DNA from: Acidobacteriota bacterium
Lineage (GTDB): Bacteria > Acidobacteriota > Thermoanaerobaculia > Multivoradales > JAHZIX01
Reading direction: 5' to 3'
Assembly: GCA_020439725.1 (NCBI GenBank)
Contig: JAGQSE010000368.1
Span: 1-11,902, forward strand
DNA: 11,902 nucleotides
The notes under the pieces are model-generated. The model saw nothing but the letters and a program-made list of their open reading frames with translations. It had not been told where the DNA came from and ran no database searches. Positions 7,452 to 11,902 of this stretch are shown here, piece by piece. The translations under genes and the position numbers were made by a program. Numbering within the stretch: the first letter of the stretch is position 1; each line of letters begins with the position of its first letter.

Positions 7452-7481
7452 TTGTCCAGACCGTTGTTTGTGTCCTAGAAT
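7452..7481 (+). promoter_or_regulatory. Sigma-70-type promoter of the second DUF11 gene
   Basis: TTGTCC (7452-7457), an 18-nt spacer and TAGAAT (7476-7481) lie 71 bp upstream of the ATG. This is a diverged copy of the promoter of the first DUF11 gene, with the spacer one base longer. It suggests the two paralogues are transcribed separately and perhaps co-regulated. Confidence 0.62.
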
Positions 7482-7552
7482 GCCGGCCGACCCCCCGGCG
7501 CCATCCGTTGACGGTGAATCCGCAAAGACTCTGTTTCCGAGAGGTAGACCCC

Positions 7553-8884
7553 ATGCCCCGCGCTTCTTCGCTCCCGATCCTCGTGCTCCTGGCGACCCTG
7601 GTCGCGCTGCCCACGACCGCCTTCGCCGGCGTCATGAACGCTGACCTCTCGATCACCAAGACCGACGGCTCTGCGACGGCGATTCCCGGGGGCTCGGTGG
7701 TCTACACCATCGTCGCCTCGAACGCCGGACCTTTCGACGTCACCGGCGGGACCGTCGCCGATACCTTCGACCCGATCCTCACCTGCACCTGGACCTGCGT
7801 CGCCTCTGCGGGTTCGAGCTGCACCGCCTCGGGCATCGGTGACATCAACGATTCGGTCAACCTCTTGAACGGCGGGACCGCGACCTACACGGTCACTTGC
7901 GGTATCGCTTCGTCGGCCACCGGCAACCTGGTCAACACCGCGACGGTGTCGTCTACGCTGAACGACCCCAACATGGCGGACAACAGCGCCACCGACACCG
8001 ACACCCTCACACCCACCGCCGACCTGTCGATCACCAAGACCGACGGTGCCGCGACGGCCATCCCCGGTGGCTCGGTGGTCTACACCATCGTCGCCTCGAA
8101 CGCCGGCCCGTCGGACGCAACGGGAACCACCGTCGCCGACACCTTCGACCCGATCCTCACCTGCACCTGGACCTGCGCCGCGTCGGCAGGGTCGAGCTGC
8201 ACCGCCTCGGGCGCCGGAAACATCAACGACCTGGGGGGCATCCTCTCCGGCGGTAGCTTGACCTACACCGCCACCTGCGACATCGCGGCCGACGCGACGG
8301 GCAGCCTGGCCAACACCGCCACCGTGTCGGCCTCGGTCCTCGACCCCAATGGCGCGAACAACAGCGCCACCGACACCGACACCCTGGTGGCCACCGCAGA
8401 CCTCTCGATCACCAAGACCGACGACGTCGACAGCGTGACCCCGGGCGGCTCGGTGGTCTACACCATCGTCGCCTCGAACACCGGACCTTCGGACGTGACC
8501 GGTGCCACTGTCGCGGACACCTTCGACCCGATCCTCACCTGCACCTGGACCTGCGCCGCGTCGGCGGGGTCGAGCTGCACGGCGTCGGGCACCGGTGACA
8601 TCAACGACTCCGTCGACTTGCTGGCCGGTGGCGCCGTCACCTACATGGCCACGTGCGACATCGCGACCGATGCCGCGGGCACCTTGGCCAACACCGCCAC
8701 CGTGTCGTCGGCGGCGGCCGATCCCAACGGCGGCAACGACAGTGCCACCGACACCGACGACATCGAAGTCGTCGCGGGGCCGAGCGAGATCCCGACCATG
8801 GGCACCTTCGGTCAGGTCGTGCTGGTGCTATTCCTGCTGACCGCGGCCTTCTGGGCCCTGCGCCGGAAGCGTCGGGTCTCCTAA
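7553..8884 (+). CDS. Secreted triple-DUF11-domain protein with IPTL-CTERM-like sorting tail
   Basis: The product has 443 residues. The ATG at 7553 has AGAGG 8 nt upstream and starts a signal peptide almost identical to the paralogue's (MPRASSLPILVLLATLVALPTTAFA). The in-frame ATG at 7331 is rejected because it precedes the promoter. Three DUF11 domains follow, starting at residues 30, 156 and 282, each exactly 126 residues apart and each with the four-cysteine pattern CTWTC...SSC...TC. Residues 413-443 form the tail IPTMGTFGQ, a hydrophobic helix, then RRKRRVS. Domain three and the tail match the single-domain paralogue best (both have SVTPGG, where domains one and two have AIPGG), so the other two look like inserted copies. 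The product is probably a longer surface stalk or adhesin-like fibre (inference). The last 57 bp overlap the 3' end of the C25 peptidase gene on the other strand, and no terminator directly follows the stop. Confidence 0.92.
   Translation: MPRASSLPILVLLATLVALPTTAFAGVMNADLSITKTDGSATAIPGGSVVYTIVASNAGPFDVTGGTVADTFDPILTCTWTCVASAGSSCTASGIGDINDSVNLLNGGTATYTVTCGIASSATGNLVNTATVSSTLNDPNMADNSATDTDTLTPTADLSITKTDGAATAIPGGSVVYTIVASNAGPSDATGTTVADTFDPILTCTWTCAASAGSSCTASGAGNINDLGGILSGGSLTYTATCDIAADATGSLANTATVSASVLDPNGANNSATDTDTLVATADLSITKTDDVDSVTPGGSVVYTIVASNTGPSDVTGATVADTFDPILTCTWTCAASAGSSCTASGTGDINDSVDLLAGGAVTYMATCDIATDAAGTLANTATVSSAAADPNGGNDSATDTDDIEVVAGPSEIPTMGTFGQVVLVLFLLTAAFWALRRKRRVS
7640..8773 (+). 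repeat. Three in-frame 378-bp tandem repeats encoding DUF11 domains
   Basis: Units start at 7640, 8018 and 8396, exactly 378 bp (126 codons) apart with no length change. A 35-nt block encoding TFDPILTCTWTC is identical in all three (7763, 8141 and 8519) and in the neighbouring paralogue (6873). Long identical tracts of this kind favour unequal recombination and gene conversion. The last unit diverges near its end, where it runs into the sorting tail. Confidence 0.9.
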
Positions 8885-11224
8885 GAAGTTGTAGAGGTGA
8901 GACGCCTGGGCGCTGCCGGTGCGGCGCTTGGCGGCGACAAAGGCATCGCCCAGGGTCTTCTCCTCGAGCCACCCCCGGATCATCCCCTCGCCAAAGGTCC
9001 GGGGCGTGGACAGCGAAGACGAGGCCCCGACGAAGGCCACCGCTCCGCGCTCACCGCTCAGCACCATCTCCTCGCCGAGGGAATCGGCCTGCGGGTGGTC
9101 GAAGGGAGCGGTCGCACACGACGCCGCGACGACGAAAGGCTGACGCTGGACCGGCGTCAGCCTTTGTATATCGTCGAGATCGAAGAAGGTCTCCGGCGAC
9201 GGCGAGTCGGGCTCTCCCAGCTGGAGCGTGAAGCGGCTACCGTGGCCGCCGAAATAGACCAACCCCGGCTTCCGGTCGAGGGCGTCGATCATCGCGGTGT
9301 CGGGATCCCGACCGCCCAGGTCGGCGAGGGGGGTTACGACGGAGAGCGGCAGCCCGGTGAGCTGCTCGATGAGACGCCGCTGCCGGAGCTGCGAGCCGCG
9401 GCTGATGTCGCTCGCCATCACCACGGTTGGCGCGCCCGACCCCTTCGGCGCCGCGAGCCACGCCTGCACCTTCGAGATGTAGCCATCGAGAGAGGCCCGG
9501 TCCGAAGCCGGCAGCCGACCGATGGCGAAGCGCGGCTTTGCCTCGTCTTCAGGGTCCATGGCGTAGTAGTGATCGCTGGCACCGACGCCATAGGTCGACA
9601 GGTAGGTCCAGGACGGGATCCGGTTGCGCTCGCGCTCGGGGCGCTCCAGATAGGGCAGGCGGTCGTCGGCCACGAACCAATCGGCGTCCCCCACCAGGAG
9701 GACGTAGCGCAGCCGCGCCGACCGCTCGTACTGCTCCTGGAGGAAGCGGCGCAGACCCCGCGGGCTCTCCTCGCCACCGCCGAACTGGTCGAAGACCGCT
9801 CGCGAGCTGACCACTGCCACGCGGAGTCCTCGCGCACGATGAATCTCGGCCAATCGCTCCGCACCCTCGACGAGGTCCGGCGGCGCCACGATGAGGTCGT
9901 CGAGGTCCGGGGGTAGGGAAAGCGTGCCGCGAAGCGACGGCTCCACTGCCAGCGGGGGTCGGGGCGAACCCCGGTCGACGATCCACAGCTCGGTCTCTTC
10001 AGCCAGGGGAGGCAGGACCCAGCCACCCGCCGGGTCCCGCGGCAGCCGCATCCCCGCCGCGGTGACCAGGAGGCTCGCAGGTGCGCTCACCGGGGAGCCC
10101 GCAGGATCCGCCAGCCATCGGGCCTCCGTCGAAGACCCGACGACGAGCGGCACCGGATCGCCGTTCACCGCCGACCCGGCGAGCGGTGACGTCGGTCGGT
10201 ACCGCACCTCGACACGATCGATGTAGGTGACGTCGATGAGGGGATCCGTCTCGCCGGGCGGAATCCGCTCGGGGATCTTGAGCTTGAGCCGCGCCGGTCC
10301 CTCGAAGTCGCCGACGGTGCTCAGGTCGACGCCGAGCTCGAGTCGTTCCCGGCCGTCCCACTGCGCGCTCCCCACGAGCTGGTCCCCCAGCCAGGCGTCG
10401 AGCTGATGCTGGGGCATACCCTCCGGCGTCTTCGATCTCGACCAGCCCAGCGCGTGGACGGTGATCCTGGCATCCAGCTCCGGCGCGGTGGGCCGGTCGC
10501 CGAGGAAGCCCAGGTCGAGCTCGAGATCCGACGACCCGAGGGGGGTCAGCATCGCCCAGTACCAAAGCGTGTCCGCCAGAGCCTCCTCACCCATGGGGAG
10601 CGCGGCACGGATCACGTCCTGCTCGAGAAGCACGCGGCGGTAGACCTGCGCCGCGGGCAACGAGTCCGCCGCCTCCGACCTCGCCACCTTCGACCTCGCC
10701 GCCTCCACCCGCCGAGGTCCGCCCGAAGGTCCCGGGGTCGCGCGCGCCGCCTCGCCCTCCGGCGGCATCCCTTCGTCGAAGAGCTGCAAGACCCGCAGGG
10801 GCTCGGCATCCCGAAGGTCGTCGGGCCGGAAGAGCTCGGTCCCCACCACGAACCCGAGGCGTGGAGCCTCGTCGCCGGAGGTCGGCTCGAGCCACATCGG
10901 GACGTCTCGCCCCCGCACCTCGAGCCGCGCCGTGCCGCGCTGGACCTCGGCCGCGGCCTTCAGACCCAGCTCGAGCGAATAAACCCCGGGATGATCGACG
11001 TAGATCTTGAGCGGCAGGCCGTCGACCGGCGTGGGGGCAGCCACGGCGCCCCAGGGCGCGAGGCAGACCGCGAGCAAGAAGACTCCGAGGGCGCTGCGCC
11101 AGAAAAGGCCTTCTACAGTCTCGTGCCGCCCTCGGATGCGGGGTGGCGGCGAGGTGGCACGACACGGCAGGCGCGGGCAGGAGGCGGCGACGGGGCGAGG
11201 GTCTGGGCGGTTGAGTTTCGGCAT
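8828..11224 (-). CDS. Peptidase family C25 (gingipain/PorU-like) secreted cysteine protease
   Basis: The product has 798 residues. The ATG at 11224 has GGAGAG (minus strand, 11233-11238) 8 nt upstream; the longer frame reaching 11497 lacks such support. A long basic, proline-rich N-region precedes a hydrophobic signal segment at about 44-62 (cleavage near VAA, residue 63). Residues about 70-430 are beta-rich: IYVDHPGVYSLELGLKAA resembles the N-terminal region of C25/PorU proteins, followed by sandwich-like segments. The peptidase domain spans about 440-790: LIVAPPDLVEGAERLAEIHRARG, YVLLVGDADWF, SDHYYA, FAIGRLP, then the catalytic pair His661 (GGHGS) and Cys703 (AASCATAPFD), ending HLYNFLGDPTL. 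C25 enzymes cleave surface or extracellular proteins; PorU is the type IX secretion sortase. No C-terminal sorting domain is present. A weak TATCCT -10 box lies at 11246-11251. Family assignment is secure; substrate is unknown. Confidence 0.92.
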   Translation of the reverse strand: MPKLNRPDPRPVAASCPRLPCRATSPPPRIRGRHETVEGLFWRSALGVFLLAVCLAPWGAVAAPTPVDGLPLKIYVDHPGVYSLELGLKAAAEVQRGTARLEVRGRDVPMWLEPTSGDEAPRLGFVVGTELFRPDDLRDAEPLRVLQLFDEGMPPEGEAARATPGPSGGPRRVEAARSKVARSEAADSLPAAQVYRRVLLEQDVIRAALPMGEEALADTLWYWAMLTPLGSSDLELDLGFLGDRPTAPELDARITVHALGWSRSKTPEGMPQHQLDAWLGDQLVGSAQWDGRERLELGVDLSTVGDFEGPARLKLKIPERIPPGETDPLIDVTYIDRVEVRYRPTSPLAGSAVNGDPVPLVVGSSTEARWLADPAGSPVSAPASLLVTAAGMRLPRDPAGGWVLPPLAEETELWIVDRGSPRPPLAVEPSLRGTLSLPPDLDDLIVAPPDLVEGAERLAEIHRARGLRVAVVSSRAVFDQFGGGEESPRGLRRFLQEQYERSARLRYVLLVGDADWFVADDRLPYLERPERERNRIPSWTYLSTYGVGASDHYYAMDPEDEAKPRFAIGRLPASDRASLDGYISKVQAWLAAPKGSGAPTVVMASDISRGSQLRQRRLIEQLTGLPLSVVTPLADLGGRDPDTAMIDALDRKPGLVYFGGHGSRFTLQLGEPDSPSPETFFDLDDIQRLTPVQRQPFVVAASCATAPFDHPQADSLGEEMVLSGERGAVAFVGASSSLSTPRTFGEGMIRGWLEEKTLGDAFVAAKRRTGSAQASHLYNFLGDPTLPAQGPEGRGQQE
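9135..9165 (+). terminator. Hairpin inside the peptidase gene, possible terminator for the second DUF11 gene
   Basis: A perfect 12-bp stem (AAAGGCTGACGC at 9135-9146, its complement at 9154-9165) has a 7-nt loop. The 12-nt arm is identical to that of the terminator at 7292-7323. It lies 250 bp after the stop of the triple-DUF11 gene and is followed on the plus strand by GTATAT, giving a U-rich if imperfect tail. On the minus strand it encodes QRLTPVQRQP of the peptidase. Confidence 0.4.
10674..10703. repeat. Imperfect 15-bp tandem repeat within the peptidase gene
   Basis: Two adjacent 15-bp units (TCCGACCTCGCCACC and TTCGACCTCGCCGCC) lie in the peptidase reading frame and encode a low-complexity Ala/Arg/Ser/Val stretch. 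This falls in the N-terminal half, away from the catalytic domain, and looks like a slippage-generated linker insert. Confidence 0.55.
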
Positions 11225-11575
11225 GGCTAGCGCTCTCCAGGGGGAAGGATAGCGAAGGCCGGGCCGGCTGGCAGCGACCTCGGGAAGGCTCGACGGCGGG
11301 AGAGGGCGGCCATCGAGCTCGGTCGCCCTTGCCCGCGGTGCCGGCGGATGAATCCCGGCGCCCCGCGGGTCCCGAACCCGGGACCCGCCCGGTCGCGAGA
11401 TCGGGACCCGCGGCTCGCTCGATACCCGCCGAGGGGCTGGAAACCACCGAGATCGCTGGGGTTTGCCGGATCTTGGACGCCTCCAGCGGCCTGGCACGCC
11501 GCGTGCCCCTCGTCGGCTGCGTACCCGACGCTCCGCCCCTTCCCTCGAGCGTTGCCATCCAGCGAGGAGATGACC
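11225..11575. other. Divergent intergenic region (about 350 bp)
   Basis: This gap lies between the C25 peptidase gene (minus) and the CSLREA-protein gene (plus). It is very GC-rich. It holds the peptidase Shine-Dalgarno site, a weak minus-strand TATCCT box (11246-11251), the GGGACCCGC repeat cluster (11365-11411), and the GAGGAG ribosome-binding site of the rightward gene (11564-11569). I found no convincing rightward -35/-10 pair. Confidence 0.6.
11365..11411. promoter_or_regulatory. GGGACCCGC inverted and direct repeat cluster
   Basis: GCGGGTCCC (11365-11373) and GGGACCCGC (11380-11388) form a perfect 9-bp inverted repeat with a 6-nt centre. A second GGGACCCGC at 11403-11411 repeats it directly, 23 bp on. 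Three copies of one 9-mer in a divergent intergenic region suggest an operator, although chance is a real alternative in such GC-rich DNA. Confidence 0.35.
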
Positions 11576-11902
11576 GTGATCGATCGACCCGAGCTCCCGA
11601 GCCCCACCCCCTTCCTGCCTGAATCTCCGACGGAACCCCGCGGCTTGCCTACCTCCTTCCCGGCACCGCCGCCACGGTCCGACGGCCCGGGGCGCCCGCG
11701 GTCGTCGCAGTGGGCCGTCCTGGCTCTGGTCTCGATCCTTGGGCTTGGCCCATCGTCCCCCACAGACGCCGAGGTCTTCACAGTGGGCGTGTTCTCGGAT
11801 TCGGTCGATCTCGCTCCCGGCGACGGGGTCTGCGACGACGGGTTGGGGTGTTCCCTGCGCGCGGCGATCATGGAGGCCAACGCGCTCCCCGGAGCCGATG
11901 TC
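11576..11902 (+). CDS. CSLREA-domain exported protein (3' truncated at the window edge)
   Basis: The frame is open from 11570 to the right edge. The GTG at 11576 is preferred because GAGGAG (11564-11569) lies 6 nt upstream; the in-frame ATG at 11570 directly abuts it. The visible product is 109 residues. A proline-rich N-region of about 45 residues precedes a hydrophobic segment (WAVLALVSILGLG, starting at residue 46), making a long signal peptide like that of the divergent C25 peptidase. After it comes AEVFTVGVFSDSVDLAPGDGVCDDGLGCSLRAAIMEANALPGAD, a good match to the CSLREA domain found at the N-terminus of large surface proteins, often with parallel beta-helix or repeat domains behind it. 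The two cysteines of the motif are present. The rest of the protein lies outside the window, so its full domain plan is unknown. Confidence 0.82.
   Translation, partial: MIDRPELPSPTPFLPESPTEPRGLPTSFPAPPPRSDGPGRPRSSQWAVLALVSILGLGPSSPTDAEVFTVGVFSDSVDLAPGDGVCDDGLGCSLRAAIMEANALPGADV

Larger units (their letters stand above)
7236..7552 (+). other. Intergenic region between the two DUF11 genes (317 bp)
   Basis: From left to right this gap holds a strong terminator for the first gene (7292-7323), a second hairpin (7339-7364), a short 5-bp hairpin CTTCC/GGAAG (7383-7400), and the duplicated promoter of the second gene (7452-7481). I see no coding region in it. Confidence 0.75.
6501..8884 (+). repeat. 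Tandem duplication of a promoter-plus-DUF11-gene unit (about 0.89 kb offset)
   Basis: Landmarks repeat at a nearly fixed offset: GCGCTTCCGT (6501 and 7380), TTGTCC (6564 and 7452), TAGAAT (6587 and 7476), the GAGAGGTAGACC leader, the ATG (6663 and 7553) and the start of each DUF11 domain (6750 and 7640). The offset is 889-890 bp from the -10 box onwards. Leader peptide, DUF11 core and sorting tail are near-identical. The second copy carries two additional internal repeats. Confidence 0.85.

Noticed and set aside
8897..9916. 339-codon plus-strand frame opposite the C25 peptidase
   Set aside because: It is the antisense of the conserved catalytic domain and has no features of its own.
11225..11497. 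N-terminal extension of the C25 peptidase up to 11497
   Set aside because: The extension is Arg/Pro-rich without a ribosome-binding site, while the ATG at 11224 has GGAGAG at ideal spacing.
1..11902. CRISPR array, tRNA, rRNA, insertion sequence or phage genes
   Set aside because: No regularly spaced short repeats, cloverleaf sequences, transposase or phage-like proteins were seen; the only tandem repeats are within coding DNA or the duplicated DUF11 unit.

Overview
High-GC bacterial DNA (G/C-ending codons dominate every gene) with no tRNA, rRNA, CRISPR array or transposase seen. Every gene either encodes a secreted or envelope protein or a probable envelope foldase. The combination of an FG-GAP/ASPIC-UnbV protein, DUF11 proteins with an IPTL-CTERM-like tail, a C25 (gingipain-type) peptidase and a CSLREA-domain protein suggests a Gram-negative-type environmental bacterium. 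Acidobacteriota, perhaps Thermoanaerobaculia-like, is my best guess. This is inference from domain content and no phylogenetic marker is present.

Layout. (1) Positions 1-3576, plus strand: the 3' part of a calcium-loop beta-propeller protein, overlapping by ATGA with a secreted protein that has two parvulin-like domains and a C-terminal fibronectin-III-like domain. (2) 3616-5379, minus: a lipoprotein with two parvulin-like domains, convergent with the previous gene. (3) 5453-6298, minus: a secreted Gly/Thr-rich protein of unknown function ending in an LPVEL motif, followed by a likely terminator. (4) 6299-6662: a divergent control region with promoters in both directions. (5) 6663-7235 and 7553-8884, plus: two tandem paralogues with one and three DUF11 domains, each with its own copy of the same promoter and the same C-terminal sorting tail. 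(6) 8828-11224, minus: a C25 cysteine peptidase whose 3' end overlaps the second DUF11 gene by 57 bp. (7) 11576 to the right edge, plus: the start of a CSLREA-domain surface protein.

How it may fit together. The two parvulin proteins could be periplasmic folding helpers for beta-rich exported proteins such as the propeller, DUF11, LPVEL and CSLREA products. The IPTL-like tails point to an exosortase-type sorting system (XrtH is the known partner of IPTLxxWG tails), but no exosortase is in this window. The C25 peptidase could be a surface protease or a processing enzyme.

The most striking signals are: the tandem duplication of a whole promoter-plus-gene unit followed by in-frame expansion of an exact 378-bp repeat; the apparent loss of the parvulin histidine from three of four parvulin domains; and a 12-bp-arm hairpin shared between the first DUF11 gene's terminator and the coding region of the peptidase, where it could terminate the second DUF11 gene.
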